A DNA stretch of 64,000 bases from Bradyrhizobium sp. G127. GTDB taxonomy: Bacteria > Pseudomonadota > Alphaproteobacteria > Rhizobiales > Xanthobacteraceae. The position numbers and the translations under genes are program-made. Positions 35,019 to 44,379 of the stretch are shown in pieces; the first letter of the stretch is position 1, and the number at the start of each line of letters is the position of its first letter. The notes beneath the pieces were generated by a model. It saw only the letters and a list, made by a program, of their open reading frames with translations, did not search any database and was not told the DNA's origin. Where the stretch lies: the NCBI RefSeq assembly GCF_021502575.1, contig NZ_JAKFGN010000001.1, positions 2,418,001 to 2,482,000 of the forward strand, in the 5' to 3' direction.

Positions 35019-36212
35019 TCAGTCGGCCTTCATGACCTCGCCGAACTGATCCCAGCTCTTGCCGTTCCAGCGCTGCAACTGAAGCTGGGTATAGGCCTGG
35101 CTCGATGTTTCGCTGGTGTTGACCCTGACGCCGGGCAGGGCGGTCGGCAGCACGAAATCCTTGAAGCTCTTCGACTGTTTCAGGATGTTCTCGCGCGAGA
35201 GATCATTGCCGCACTGTTTCAGCAACTGTTCGAGGATCATGCCCTGCTGGGTGCCGAAGGTGTAGTTCGAGTCCGCGATGTCCGCGCCCGGCAGGTACTT
35301 GCGGAAGAAGGCGATGTAATCCTGCACGCCCTTGTCGTCCTTCCATTTCGGATCGGCTGGATCCTTGAAGAACGCGGCGGAGACGACGCCGGTCACCTTG
35401 TCCAGCCCGACCGGCACGAAGGTCGCCGCGATCGAGGCACCGACTGTGTTGAGGATGATCAGCGGCTTCCATTCCATCTCGTTGATCTTGCGCAGCGCCT
35501 GCGCCGCGAATTTCGGCGTGCCGGCGATCAGCAGTGCTTCCGGCGCGGCGGCTTTCAGGTTCACGATCTGGGAATCCACCGTCGGATCGGAAACTTCATA
35601 GGCCAGCGCCGTGACCTTGTCGGCGAACGCTTCCTTGTAGACCGCTTTGAACGCGGTGACGAAGTCCTTGCCGAGGTCGTCGTTCTGATAAAGGATTCCG
35701 ACCTTGGCGGCGGGAAGCTGGTTGCGAAAATACTTTGCGTAGATCTTGCCTTCGGTGTCGTAGCTCGGCAGCGCCGTGGTTGTGAACGGGTATTCCTTGA
35801 TGTCGGTGAACTTCGTTGCGCCCGTGACGATGAAAGCGTGCGGCACCTTCTTGGCGTTGACGTACTTGATGGTCGCGGCCATCGCTGGCGTGCCGAGCGG
35901 GCCGAACAGGAAGGCGACCTCGTCGCTTTCGACCAGCTTGCGGGTGTGCTCCACCGCCTTAGGCGGGCTGTAGGCATCGTCATAGGTGATGTAATTGATC
36001 TTGCGGCCGTTGACGCCGCCGCGGTCGTTCACGGAATTGATGTAGGCGATGGTCGCCTTGCCCGTCGCCCCCAGCGGCGAGGCCGGGCCGCTGAACGGAT
36101 AGGTGGCCCCGATCTTGACCTCGGTGGCGGTTACACCCGGCGCATCGGCGGCAAATGCGGCTGCGGTCATCGCAAGCGACGCCGTCATTGTTATCAGCAG
36201 TTTCTTCGACAT
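35019..36212 (-). CDS. ABC transporter substrate-binding protein, LivK/amide type
   Basis: A periplasmic binding protein of 397 residues with a signal peptide (about 1-22, ending AFA). The type I fold of branched-chain amino acid binding proteins is shown by VKIGATYPFSGPASPLGATG, INSVNDRGGVNGRKINYITYDD and AFLFGPLGTPAMAATIKYVN. The ligand could be an amino acid, urea, aromatic acid or amide. No permease or ATPase gene is next to it, so it works with a system encoded elsewhere. The 230 bases upstream to 36442 hold no gene I can support. Confidence 0.9.
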   Translation of the reverse strand: MSKKLLITMTASLAMTAAAFAADAPGVTATEVKIGATYPFSGPASPLGATGKATIAYINSVNDRGGVNGRKINYITYDDAYSPPKAVEHTRKLVESDEVAFLFGPLGTPAMAATIKYVNAKKVPHAFIVTGATKFTDIKEYPFTTTALPSYDTEGKIYAKYFRNQLPAAKVGILYQNDDLGKDFVTAFKAVYKEAFADKVTALAYEVSDPTVDSQIVNLKAAAPEALLIAGTPKFAAQALRKINEMEWKPLIILNTVGASIAATFVPVGLDKVTGVVSAAFFKDPADPKWKDDKGVQDYIAFFRKYLPGADIADSNYTFGTQQGMILEQLLKQCGNDLSRENILKQSKSFKDFVLPTALPGVRVNTSETSSQAYTQLQLQRWNGKSWDQFGEVMKAD

Positions 36213-36442
36213 CTGGTCTCCTTCTGCGTTTCCAGTCGCGTCGTGTGGACCACGCGCGGATTATTAGTTCAATTATAGAACGTTTAGTTAGCCCAGCCAG
36301 AATTTCACGCAAGCAGAAAATGCCAAGAAATAAAGCGGCGGAATAGCGCGCTCACACAGGCTTGTCTTTGCATTCTCGAACAAAGTTTGATTTTCGAACC
36401 TGAGATGGTGGTGGCGCGATTGCTGGACTTGGGGGCGGGGCG

Positions 36443-36649
36443 TCAATGCAGTTCGACGAATGTGTAGCGGTCGCGGATCATGGCGTTGAAGAACTCGCCC
36501 TTCGAGACCGCTCGGCAAAACTGGAAATAGACCTCGGCGGGAACGCCGTTATAGCTGTAGCGCCGCCCGCTCGTGAAAGTGACGTGAAGCTCGCGCGCGG
36601 CTGCGTTATAATCGATGCGGGCAATGGCGCTTGATGCGGTGTGCGGCAT
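36443..36649 (-). CDS. KTSC domain protein (68 aa)
   Basis: A 68-residue protein starting MPHTASSAIARIDYNAAARELHV. The segment FTSGRRYSYNGVPAEVYFQF and the end KGEFFNAMIRDRYTFVEL match the KTSC domain, a small fold of uncertain function, related in shape to lysyl-tRNA-synthetase-type sequences. ATG 36649 is chosen because the similarity begins there and GGGGG precedes it. It is divergent from clpS. Confidence 0.72.
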   Translation of the reverse strand: MPHTASSAIARIDYNAAARELHVTFTSGRRYSYNGVPAEVYFQFCRAVSKGEFFNAMIRDRYTFVELH

Positions 36650-36733
36650 GCGGCCCCCGATGACGGCCGATATTAATGCCCGGGCGCGACGGGCGTTCCC
36701 TACAGGCGTTCGAGACATACGCGAGAGGCTGCG

Positions 36734-37039
36734 ATGAGCCCCACGATCGTCAAACCGAAATCCACGACCAAAACCAAATTGCAGCGGCCGCCGCTGTACA
36801 AGGTGATCCTGCTCAATGACGACTACACGCCGCGCGAGTTCGTCGTGTCGGTGCTGAAAGCGGTGTTCAGGATGGGCGAGGAGACGGCGCACCGCGTCAT
36901 GCTGACGGCGCACCAGAAGGGGGCCTGCGTCATCGCGGTCTATACCCGCGACGTCGCCGAGACGAAAGCCAAGGAGGCCACCGAACTCGGCAAGGCCAAG
37001 GGCTATCCGCTGTTCTTCACCACCGAGCCGGAAGAGTAG
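36734..37039 (+). CDS. clpS: ClpS, adaptor of the Clp protease
   Basis: Delivers N-degron substrates to ClpAP in the cytoplasm. At 101 residues it has the N-terminal disordered tail and the core: YKVILLNDDYTPREFVV (the acidic NDD part that grips the N-terminal residue), VFRMGEETAHRVMLTAHQKG and VYTRDVAETK. No clpA lies downstream, although clpS is usually paired with it. Alphaproteobacteria often have two ClpS copies, so this may be the unlinked ClpS2. It converges on katE with a 10-base gap. Confidence 0.94.
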   Translation: MSPTIVKPKSTTKTKLQRPPLYKVILLNDDYTPREFVVSVLKAVFRMGEETAHRVMLTAHQKGACVIAVYTRDVAETKAKEATELGKAKGYPLFFTTEPEE

Positions 37040-37049
37040 AAGCCGGCCG

Positions 37050-39164
37050 TCATTCCATCTTCACCACCGGTTCGCGATCCCACAAGCGCAAATTGCCAAG
37101 CGTCTCAATGAATCCCTTGACGTCCTTGGCGCCGGATAGCGCGATGCAGCCATCGTCCATGTCGTCGATTCCGGCCTTGGCGAACAGCGGCTGGGCCGCG
37201 GCGACGTAGCCGATGAACTTGCAATGGCTGAAGGCATCCGCAACGAAGTCGCGCGCGGTCGCCTCGTTCAGCAGATCCGCCATGCCGGCCTCGGACGGCA
37301 GCAGCGCCACCGCGTCGTAGAGCACGGACGGACCGCCGTCGATCTTCTGGTCGGCCGGAATGTGGCTCTTGTCGCTGGCGGTGATGCCGCCGATCTTGGG
37401 TGCAATCAACTCCCACGACGCGCCGGCTTTCTTCAAGGCGTTCTGTACGGCCTTCAGCAGCGCGGCGTCGGTTCCGTCGGTCACAAGGATGCCGAGCTTG
37501 CGTCCCTCAAACCGCTGCGGGCCGTTCTCGACGATGCTCAGCGCCGGCGAGGGTGGAAGGTCCTGCCGCGTGGGGACCGCAGCATCCGCGGGCTTCGGCA
37601 TTTTCGGCAAGCCGAGATTGTCGGCGACGGTGTGTGCCAGCCGGTCATCGATGTTGAGCAGGTGAGATACGACGCGCTCACGAATAACCGGCAGCTTGCA
37701 CTTGCTCAGCTCGAATGTAAGGGCGGCGGCGATGTGGTTCTGTTCGATCTCGGTCTGGCTGATGAAGAACTGCCGCGCCTGACTGTAATGATCGGCGAAG
37801 CTCTCCGGCCGCAGCCGTGCCTTCGGTCCCGCCTCAACGTCCGGGAACGCCCTGAATCCGCGCGTCGGGGATTCACGTGGGCCCGTGTCGAAAGAGTTGG
37901 GCTGATAGTTGATGGGGCCGACAGGATTGCGCATGGCCATGTGGCCGTCCTGCTGGAAGTGGGCGAACGGGCACTTCGGCGCGTTGATCGGGATATGAGT
38001 GAAGTTCGGACTGCCAAGCCGCTTCAGCTGCGTATCGAGATAGGAGAAGTTGCGCCCCTGTAGCAGCGGATCGTTGGAGAAGTCGATCCCCGGCGGCACG
38101 TTCTGCGTCATGAACGCAACCTGTTCGGTCTCGGCGAAGAAATTGTCCGGCATCCGGTTCAGGACCAGACGCCCGATCGGCATCGGCTTGATCTGCTCCT
38201 CGGGAATAATTTTGGTGGGATCGAGCACGTCGAATTCGAATTCATCGGCGAATTTCTGATCGAACAACTGCACCTGCAATTCCCACTCGGGGAAATTGCC
38301 CGTCTTGATCGCTTCCCAGAGATCCCGGCGATGATAGTCGGGATCGGCGCCGTTGATCTTGACCGCCTCGTTCCACGCCACCGACTGGAGATTCAGCTTC
38401 GGCTTCCAGTGGAATTTGACGAAGGTGGATTCGTCCTTTGCGTTGAGCAGGCGGAAGGTATGGACTCCGAAGCCTTCCATGAAGCGGAAGGAGCGGGGAA
38501 TGGCACGATCCGACATCACCCACATGATCATGTGCATGCTCTCGGGCGTGAGACTGATGAAGTCCCAGAATGTGTCGTGGGCGGACTGCGCCTGCGGAAA
38601 CGCGCTGTCGGGATCTTCCTTCACCGCGTGGACCAGATCGGGAAATTTGATCGCGTCCTGGATGAAGAACACCGGAATGTTGTTGCCGACCAGATCCCAG
38701 TTGCCCTCCTGGGTGTAGATCTTCACGGCAAAGCCGCGCACGTCGCGCGCGAGGTCGAACGAGCCCTTGCTGCCGGCGACGGTGGAGAAACGGACGAAGG
38801 CCGGCGTCTTCTCGCCTGCGCGCTGGAGGAAGTCGGCGCGGGTGTATTTCGAAAGCGGCTTGTAGGTTTCGAAGAAACCGTGCGCTCCATAGCCGCGGGC
38901 GTGCACCACGCGCTCAGGAATGCGCTCGTGGTCGAAGTGGAAAATCTTCTCGCGAAAATGAAAATCGTCGATCACCAGGGGCCCGCGCGGTCCGACGCGG
39001 AGCGAATTCTGGTCGTCAGCAACCGGGCCGCCCTGCGCCGTGGTCATCGTGTCGGCGCGGTCCGCCGTAGTCTGGTGCAGCTCGCCGCCGGAGCCGCGCT
39101 GAAGGTTCTGTTCATGGATCTTTGCACCACCGCTGGAACGCGAGGTTTTTGTTGCTTTGGCCAT
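37050..39164 (-). CDS. katE: Large-subunit catalase HPII type
   Basis: Breaks down hydrogen peroxide. The 704-residue length marks the large clade 2 catalase with a C-terminal class-I-amidotransferase-like domain (about residues 540-700). The catalytic His is His88 in [34 protein letters not shown] gives the distal Asn, and [13 protein letters not shown] the proximal heme Tyr region. The first 50 residues are polar and low complexity, as in this family. It stands alone and is divergent from the esterase gene at 39329. Confidence 0.96.
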   Translation of the reverse strand: MAKATKTSRSSGGAKIHEQNLQRGSGGELHQTTADRADTMTTAQGGPVADDQNSLRVGPRGPLVIDDFHFREKIFHFDHERIPERVVHARGYGAHGFFETYKPLSKYTRADFLQRAGEKTPAFVRFSTVAGSKGSFDLARDVRGFAVKIYTQEGNWDLVGNNIPVFFIQDAIKFPDLVHAVKEDPDSAFPQAQSAHDTFWDFISLTPESMHMIMWVMSDRAIPRSFRFMEGFGVHTFRLLNAKDESTFVKFHWKPKLNLQSVAWNEAVKINGADPDYHRRDLWEAIKTGNFPEWELQVQLFDQKFADEFEFDVLDPTKIIPEEQIKPMPIGRLVLNRMPDNFFAETEQVAFMTQNVPPGIDFSNDPLLQGRNFSYLDTQLKRLGSPNFTHIPINAPKCPFAHFQQDGHMAMRNPVGPINYQPNSFDTGPRESPTRGFRAFPDVEAGPKARLRPESFADHYSQARQFFISQTEIEQNHIAAALTFELSKCKLPVIRERVVSHLLNIDDRLAHTVADNLGLPKMPKPADAAVPTRQDLPPSPALSIVENGPQRFEGRKLGILVTDGTDAALLKAVQNALKKAGASWELIAPKIGGITASDKSHIPADQKIDGGPSVLYDAVALLPSEAGMADLLNEATARDFVADAFSHCKFIGYVAAAQPLFAKAGIDDMDDGCIALSGAKDVKGFIETLGNLRLWDREPVVKME

Positions 39165-39328
39165 TGAGTGTCCTCTCGGGGGCTGGAAGCGGTCTAAGTC
39201 GGCGCGTGGGCCTTTGTTCCGCTTGGCGAGAGGAATGGCCGGTTGCGGCGCAAGGACACGCGCGATGCGGCAATTGCCAGCAGCGCGGCGGTCGGGATAC
39301 GGTCCTCGGCCCTAGCCGGAGAGTGCCT

Positions 39329-40384
39329 ATGACGACCGGATCAGAGACGATCCTGCCGCCCTTATTCGCCTGCCTTGAGACGCTGAGCCTGATCGCGCGT
39401 CATCTCGATCCCTCCTCATTTGCCGAAATGATGGGTGCGGCCGGGACGCCCTGGGAACGGCTGCGCGCGGCGCGTTCGCAGTTCAGCCCGGTCGACGGCG
39501 TGGACGAGCGACTCGCGACCGCCAGCGACGAGGCGCTGGCGGCGTTCGACGAACTGCGCGCCGCGCTCGACGGCGGCGACATCCGCGCCGTGTTCAAAGC
39601 GCTGCGCCATACGCCGCGCGCGCTGGAGGCGCTGTATCCGCTCGCGGCGATGATTCCAGCCGTGAACAGTTTCTTCCTCGATCCGTCGCTGCGCACCGAC
39701 GCCGAGACACTCGCGCGCGGCATGCTGCCGGCGCGCGCAGGCGAGACCGGCGTGATTCATTTCGACAACGAGCCGCGCACCCGCGGCGGCTTCTCGCTCT
39801 ACGTGCCGGAGAGCTATACGCCGGATCGCGCGTGGCCGCTGGTGGTGGCGCTGCACGGCGGCAGCGGACATGGCCGCGGTTTTCTCTGGAGCTGGTTGCG
39901 CGACGCCCGCAGCTTCGGCGCGATCCTTGTCGCGCCGACATCGTCGGGCAATTCGCTGGGCTCGACATGGGCGCTGATGGGCGACGACAACGATACGCCA
40001 AATCTCGCGCGCATCGTGGCCCAGGTCCGCGAGACGTGGAATATCGATCCCGACCGTCTGCTACTCACCGGCATGAGCGACGGTGGCACGTTCTGTTATG
40101 TCAGCGCGCTTGACGGCGCGTCACCGTTCACCCATCTCGCGCCGGTGTCGGCGACATTCCATCCGATGCTGATCTCGATGGCTGATGCCGACCGGCTGCG
40201 CGGACTGCCGGTCTATCTGGTGCACGGCGCGCTGGACTGGATGTTTCCGGTGGAGGTGGCGCGGCAGGCGAAGGCTGCGCTGACCGCGGCGGGCGCGAAC
40301 GTGACCTATAGCGAGATCGACGATCTCAGCCACACCTATCCGCGCGAAATCAACGCGCCGATGATCGCGTGGTTGAAGGCGTAG
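39329..40384 (+). CDS. Alpha/beta hydrolase, esterase/phospholipase type
   Basis: A 351-residue protein. The last two thirds form an alpha/beta hydrolase: oxyanion strand VVALHGGSGHGRGF, nucleophile Ser250 in TGMSDGG, Asp in HGALDWMFP and His in DLSHTYP. This set matches the carboxylesterase/PHB-depolymerase-like group. The first 130 residues are helical and unlike known domains. The substrate is not readable. GGAGAG precedes ATG 39329; a longer upstream frame overlaps katE and is rejected. Confidence 0.85.
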   Translation: MTTGSETILPPLFACLETLSLIARHLDPSSFAEMMGAAGTPWERLRAARSQFSPVDGVDERLATASDEALAAFDELRAALDGGDIRAVFKALRHTPRALEALYPLAAMIPAVNSFFLDPSLRTDAETLARGMLPARAGETGVIHFDNEPRTRGGFSLYVPESYTPDRAWPLVVALHGGSGHGRGFLWSWLRDARSFGAILVAPTSSGNSLGSTWALMGDDNDTPNLARIVAQVRETWNIDPDRLLLTGMSDGGTFCYVSALDGASPFTHLAPVSATFHPMLISMADADRLRGLPVYLVHGALDWMFPVEVARQAKAALTAAGANVTYSEIDDLSHTYPREINAPMIAWLKA

Positions 40385-40416
40385 CCGCGCGGATTGTCGC
40401 GGGGTATAATGCGGCC

Positions 40417-41286
40417 ATGAAAATATCCGTCTCGATGAAACCGTCCGCTGTTTCCCTTGCTCCCATTTTCGGCATCGCCGCGCTGGTGTTGTTCGCCAGT
40501 GGCGTGCGTGTTCCGGTTCATGCCCAGTCGGCCGACCTTGTGCTGTGCGACCGGCTCGCCGCCGATCCCGCCGACCCGGACAAGCCGGCCGACGTGAAGG
40601 GCGTCCCGGCTGTCGCGGCGTCCGATGTCTCCACCGCGATCAAGTTCTGCAGGCAGGCCTCCGGCGCATCGCGCCGCGCAATGTATCAGCTCGGCCGCGC
40701 CTATGCCGCCGGCAACCAGAATTCCGAGGCGATCGCGGCGTGGCGCAGGGCGTCCGACAAGGGCAGCACATCGGCGATGGTCGAACTCGGTGTCGCGTAT
40801 GCCACCGGTGCCGGCGTCGCCAAGGATGAAGCCGCGGCGGGTAAGCTGTTCGAGCGCGCGGCGCAGGGCGGCAATCCGCGCGGAGTCAGCAATCTCGCCG
40901 CACTCTCCGGCAAGGGCGGCGCTGCCCCTGCGGATGCGGCGCGTTCGCGGAGCCTGCTGGCGAAAGCGGCGGAGACCAATGCCGAAGCGCAGTTCCAGCT
41001 GGGACTGATGCTGCAGGATGGCATCGGCGGTCCGAAGGATGATGCCGGTGCGCGCAATCTGTTCGAGAAGGCTGCGGCGCAGGATCATCCCGGGGCGCTG
41101 GAGCGGATGGGCGCATTCGCCAAGGAAGGACGTGGCGGCGCGCAGGATTCAAGCGCTGCGAAAGCCTATTACGAAAAGGCGGCGGCGCTCGGCAATGACG
41201 ACGCCAAGGCCGCGCTCAAGCGCGCGGAATGTCCTTATGTGCTGAAGGACAAATCCGGCAAGGTCGTCACCAATCTCTGTTTCTGA
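40417..41286 (+). CDS. Secreted Sel1-repeat protein
   Basis: A 289-residue protein with a signal peptide (about 1-36, PVHAQS). Sel1/TPR-like helical repeats follow: RAMYQLGRAYAAGNQNSEAIAAW, SAMVELGVAYATGAGVAKDEAAA, AEAQFQLGLMLQDGIGGPKDDAGA and HPGALERMGAFAKEGRGGAQDSSA. These form a superhelix for protein contacts in the periplasm. A cysteine pair flanks the region. It starts 32 bases after the esterase gene and may be cotranscribed with it. Confidence 0.85.
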   Translation: MKISVSMKPSAVSLAPIFGIAALVLFASGVRVPVHAQSADLVLCDRLAADPADPDKPADVKGVPAVAASDVSTAIKFCRQASGASRRAMYQLGRAYAAGNQNSEAIAAWRRASDKGSTSAMVELGVAYATGAGVAKDEAAAGKLFERAAQGGNPRGVSNLAALSGKGGAAPADAARSRSLLAKAAETNAEAQFQLGLMLQDGIGGPKDDAGARNLFEKAAAQDHPGALERMGAFAKEGRGGAQDSSAAKAYYEKAAALGNDDAKAALKRAECPYVLKDKSGKVVTNLCF

Positions 41287-41333
41287 GGTCCAGGCGGTCA
41301 CGTTTCGGAATTTGGCGTGCCTGGGATGCCGCG

Positions 41334-41714
41334 TCACAACGCCTGCGCTGCCGTGACCAGAAGTCCGCCGACGATGGCCATGTTCGACAGCCAGACATTG
41401 ATGATATTTTGCCGCGCGGGGCCATCCATATCCCAGAAGTTCAGCAGCATGACGGAGGCTGCGATCGTAAAGACGATCAGCCCGAATGCCGCCGCGGGCA
41501 TCCACAGACCCACGATCAGCAGCACGCCGCCAACAAACTGAAACGATGAGCCCGCCAGCAGAACGAGGCGCGGGAAGGGCACGCCGCGCGCAGCGATGGC
41601 CTGCGTCAGCACAGGGATCAGGAACATGTGGCGCACGCCGGCGAAGACGAACAGCCCGCCGAGCAACAGGCGGCCGACAATCAGCAGGGCCTGAGCAAGA
41701 TTGAAAGACTTCAA
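41334..41714 (-). CDS. DoxX family membrane protein, short form
   Basis: A 126-residue protein with four helices, opening VGRLLLGGLFVFAGVRHMFLIP and ending with a helix around 105-125, with NFWDMDGPARQN between helices 3 and 4. No ATG is near the beginning of the domain, so the start is TTG 41714, which overlaps the stop of the zinc-ribbon gene as TTGA. This shows strict translational coupling. It shares the DoxX layout with the gene at 14338. Confidence 0.85.
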   Translation of the reverse strand: MKSFNLAQALLIVGRLLLGGLFVFAGVRHMFLIPVLTQAIAARGVPFPRLVLLAGSSFQFVGGVLLIVGLWMPAAAFGLIVFTIAASVMLLNFWDMDGPARQNIINVWLSNMAIVGGLLVTAAQAL

Positions 41715-42028
41715 CCCGTCCGGCGTGCCCCGGTGACTCCGAAGCCGGGTCTGGTGTCCGGGGCGCGAAGCCGCGAAGGCTTTTCGGCATCGGGATTGAA
41801 GCTGAAGATTTCCAGGCTGCGCAGGTGGGTCGAGGCCCGCGAGACGAACACCGGCGTATCGCCAGCAAGGGCGCGGACGGTCTCCGCGCCGCAGCCTGTG
41901 CAGGAATAGGTGAATTCCAGCTTGGTCATCGCCCAGCGTACGTCCTTAACCTCCATGAGGTGACGGCGGCATTCCGGGCACACGATCACGGCCGGCTTCG
42001 CATCCCGGAGCGGCACGTTCTCAAGCAT
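41711..42028 (-). CDS. Zinc-ribbon-like small protein (105 aa), coupled to doxX
   Basis: A 105-residue protein with two CxxC pairs, CPEC and CTGC, separated by 26-27 residues: VCPECRRHLMEVKDVRWAMTKLEFTYSCTGCGAETVR. This resembles the 63-residue protein at 23543-23734 in layout. AAGGAGAG precedes ATG 42028. Its stop overlaps the TTG start of doxX. A palindrome at 42179-42197 lies upstream. The function is unknown; regulation of, or metal or redox service for, the DoxX protein is a guess. Confidence 0.65.
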   Translation of the reverse strand: MLENVPLRDAKPAVIVCPECRRHLMEVKDVRWAMTKLEFTYSCTGCGAETVRALAGDTPVFVSRASTHLRSLEIFSFNPDAEKPSRLRAPDTRPGFGVTGARRTG

Positions 42029-42178
42029 CTGAACTCTCCTTCGAGGCGGAAGGATATGGCCACCGTCGCGGGACGGCGCGACCATGGGCGAGGGTTCAGT
42101 GTACCGCCGGGGGGCGGGCATTGGCGGCGATTTTGGCGAAATACACAGGAAATTCAGGGCTTAAGCGCCATGGCTCCG

Positions 42179-42197
42179 GTTCATGCTTTACATGAAC
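42179..42197. promoter_or_regulatory. Palindromic operator-like site upstream of the zinc-ribbon/doxX pair
   Basis: GTTCATG-CTTTA-CATGAAC, a perfect 7-bp inverted repeat with a 5-base spacer, about 150 bases before the zinc-ribbon start and just after the SDR stop. It may be a dimer binding site for an unknown regulator. Confidence 0.5.
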
Positions 42198-42234
42198 TGC
42201 GCCTCCCAAGACGCCGGATTCAGGGCGGCGGGGA

Positions 42235-42915
42235 TTAAACCCGGCCGCTGACCGGAATCAGCGCTCCGGTGACGGCGCTGGCGGCGTCGCCCGCAAGGAA
42301 CAGGATGACCTCGGCCAGTTCACTGCCCGTGACCCATTTGGAAAAGTCGGCCTGCGGCATGTCGCGGCGGTTGGCGGGGGTATCGATGGTCGAGGGCAGC
42401 ACGGCGTTGACGGTGACCTTGCCCTTGAGTTCCGCCGCCAGTGCCTCGGTGAGCCGATGTACTCCGGACTTTGAGGCGGCATAGGGACCCATGCCTGCGC
42501 CGGCCTGCAACGCGCCCATCGCGCCGATGTTGATGATGCGGCCTGCGCCGGATGTCACCAGATGCGGGATCGCGGCGCGCGAGGCATTGAACGCGGTCAT
42601 GACGTTGATGGTGTAGAGCCGCTGCCATGTTTTGGGATCGCCGTCGGTGATGGTCTCAAATGAAAATGCGCCGGCGATGTTGACCAGCGCGTCGAGCCTG
42701 CCGAAATGCGCGGCTGCGGCCTCAATGACTTTGACCGCCTGCGCTGTGTCCGAGAGATCGACGCCGCCGATGACGATCCGGTCAGGAGTGGGCGGGGTTA
42801 CAGACGCCGCATGATCGATTTCGGCGACCTTCGCGCCGCGGGCACGCGCGGCCTCCGCGACCACCTTACCCAATGCGCCTGAGGCGCCGGTGATGACGAG
42901 GATTTTTCCGTTCAT
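42235..42915 (-). CDS. Short-chain dehydrogenase/reductase
   Basis: A classical SDR of 226 residues. The NAD(P)-binding TGASGALGKVVAEAA starts near residue 8; VNIAGAFSF is the NAG motif; catalytic Ser lies after INIGAMGALQ; and the Tyr-x-x-x-Lys is YAASKSGVHRL. The substrate is unknown. GGAG lies nine bases before ATG 42915. It lies between the zinc-ribbon/DoxX pair and the DUF2778 gene, all on the minus strand, but with gaps that argue for separate units. Confidence 0.9.
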   Translation of the reverse strand: MNGKILVITGASGALGKVVAEAARARGAKVAEIDHAASVTPPTPDRIVIGGVDLSDTAQAVKVIEAAAAHFGRLDALVNIAGAFSFETITDGDPKTWQRLYTINVMTAFNASRAAIPHLVTSGAGRIINIGAMGALQAGAGMGPYAASKSGVHRLTEALAAELKGKVTVNAVLPSTIDTPANRRDMPQADFSKWVTGSELAEVILFLAGDAASAVTGALIPVSGRV

Positions 42916-42984
42916 GCGGGCGCTCCGTGATCCGTCAGGCCGGACAGTTATAGCCGGACGACGGATCAAGCGGAATGCGCCGCC

Positions 42985-44100
42985 TCAGTCCAGCTTCGCC
43001 ACCACGACGAGTCGCTTGACCTCGTTGTTCTTGTAGGCGCGCAGAAACTTCTCATAGTCCTTGAACGAGACGCAGCCGTTGGAGTCGCCGTTCGGCCCGA
43101 GCATGTAGGTGTGCGCCAGCAGGCCGGTGCGCCCGAACACATTGCCTTCGCCGCCGACCGGATTGAGCCGGATCGCCTCGACGCCGTGGAACAGGCTTTC
43201 GCGCATGGAGAGATCGTAGGTGTGCGGCGGGGTCGCGCCGTGCATGCGGACATGGACGAAGCGCGGATCGTCCATCTTGCTGCCGAGGCCGGAATGGGCT
43301 TCCAGCCTGGTGCCGTTCGGCATGTAGACCGTGCGGGCGGAGATGTCATAGACCGCCGTCTGCCGGTCGTAGCGGCCGGGCGTGAGACTGCTGCCGTCGC
43401 TGGCAATGCCGCCGTCGGGCGATGCGAAGGCCAGCGTCGGGCCTTTCTCTTGTCGTCCGAACAGCTTTTCGAAGATCGTGAGTTTCGGCTGGGCGATAGC
43501 TGCCAGCGCCGCTGCGCGATTGGCGGCGGCGGCTTCGGTTCGTGACGGGCCTTCGTTCGGCATCGCACGAAGCGAAGCGGGACGCGGCATCGGCAATGGT
43601 ATCGCGAGGGAAGCTTGCTGGATTTTCGGCAGCGGCAACTGCGCGTCGCGGGTTTCCGGCGCAGGGGCTTCCGATTGAGGCCGGGTCTCGGGCGCGGGAA
43701 GGGCTTCCGGCGAGAGCGAGGCGACCGTGTAGGTTTGCGGCTGCGCGACCGGCAGACGGTCGGCCTTCGCCAGCACGGACGAAGGCGCATCGTCGGAGCG
43801 CGCGAGGAAGCGATCGGCGAATGTCAGGGTCGGGGCGGGGGTGCCCAGCGACGAGGTCACGTCGAGTTCAGCCACGGATGTCGCGAGCGCCGCAGCCGCG
43901 CCGGGAATGAACGTCACCTGCGGCAGATCGGGCGCCATGGCGTCGACCGCCGGGCCGAGCACGTTGCTATAGAGCGTCCAGGCGCAGGCCAGCACCACGG
44001 CGGCGAGCCCGGCGGTGCCGAGCACAGCCTGCGGACTGACTTTGGCAGAGGATGGCGGAGGAGGAGCGGGAGACACCCGATACGCGATACTGTACGCCAT
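42985..44100 (-). CDS. DUF2778 (Tlde1-like) protein, membrane-anchored
   Basis: A 371-residue protein from ATG 44100. One membrane helix (VLGTAGLAAVVLACAWTLYS, about residues 24-44), a long Pro/Ala-rich linker to about 220, then the DUF2778 domain with HTYMLGPNGDSNGCVSFKDY, where the S-x-GC pattern resembles the active-site Cys of L,D-transpeptidase-like Tlde1 effectors. A peptidoglycan-acting role in the periplasm is likely by family, and a house-keeping role is more probable than an exported toxin since no secretion locus is near. It is divergent from the MliC-like gene. Confidence 0.75.
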   Translation of the reverse strand: MAYSIAYRVSPAPPPPSSAKVSPQAVLGTAGLAAVVLACAWTLYSNVLGPAVDAMAPDLPQVTFIPGAAAALATSVAELDVTSSLGTPAPTLTFADRFLARSDDAPSSVLAKADRLPVAQPQTYTVASLSPEALPAPETRPQSEAPAPETRDAQLPLPKIQQASLAIPLPMPRPASLRAMPNEGPSRTEAAAANRAAALAAIAQPKLTIFEKLFGRQEKGPTLAFASPDGGIASDGSSLTPGRYDRQTAVYDISARTVYMPNGTRLEAHSGLGSKMDDPRFVHVRMHGATPPHTYDLSMRESLFHGVEAIRLNPVGGEGNVFGRTGLLAHTYMLGPNGDSNGCVSFKDYEKFLRAYKNNEVKRLVVVAKLD

Positions 44101-44379
44101 ACGCCCTAAGCCCGGAATTTTTTCACGCAAACAGATTCCCCACGCGCGATGATCGTCGGCGCGGGCACACGATAGGTCGCGTGCCTGCGTCCGGAATCTC
44201 ACGAAGCTGCGAGGTTCCGCACCGTCATCTCGCAGACATGCGGAGCGCCATTAAGGCGGCTTTTCGTTAAATGCGGATTAAATCCGGGGCGATGTGTGGC
44301 AACGCGATTCGATGCTAATGTTTCGCCACAGTGCGGACTCAATTCACCGGTTCCGCGCGTCCATGCGGGAACATCCATC

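Noticed and set aside
42985-44100. Calling the DUF2778 protein a type VI effector
   Set aside because: There is no VgrG, Hcp, PAAR or adaptor gene in the window, and the N-terminal membrane helix suits a house-keeping envelope protein.
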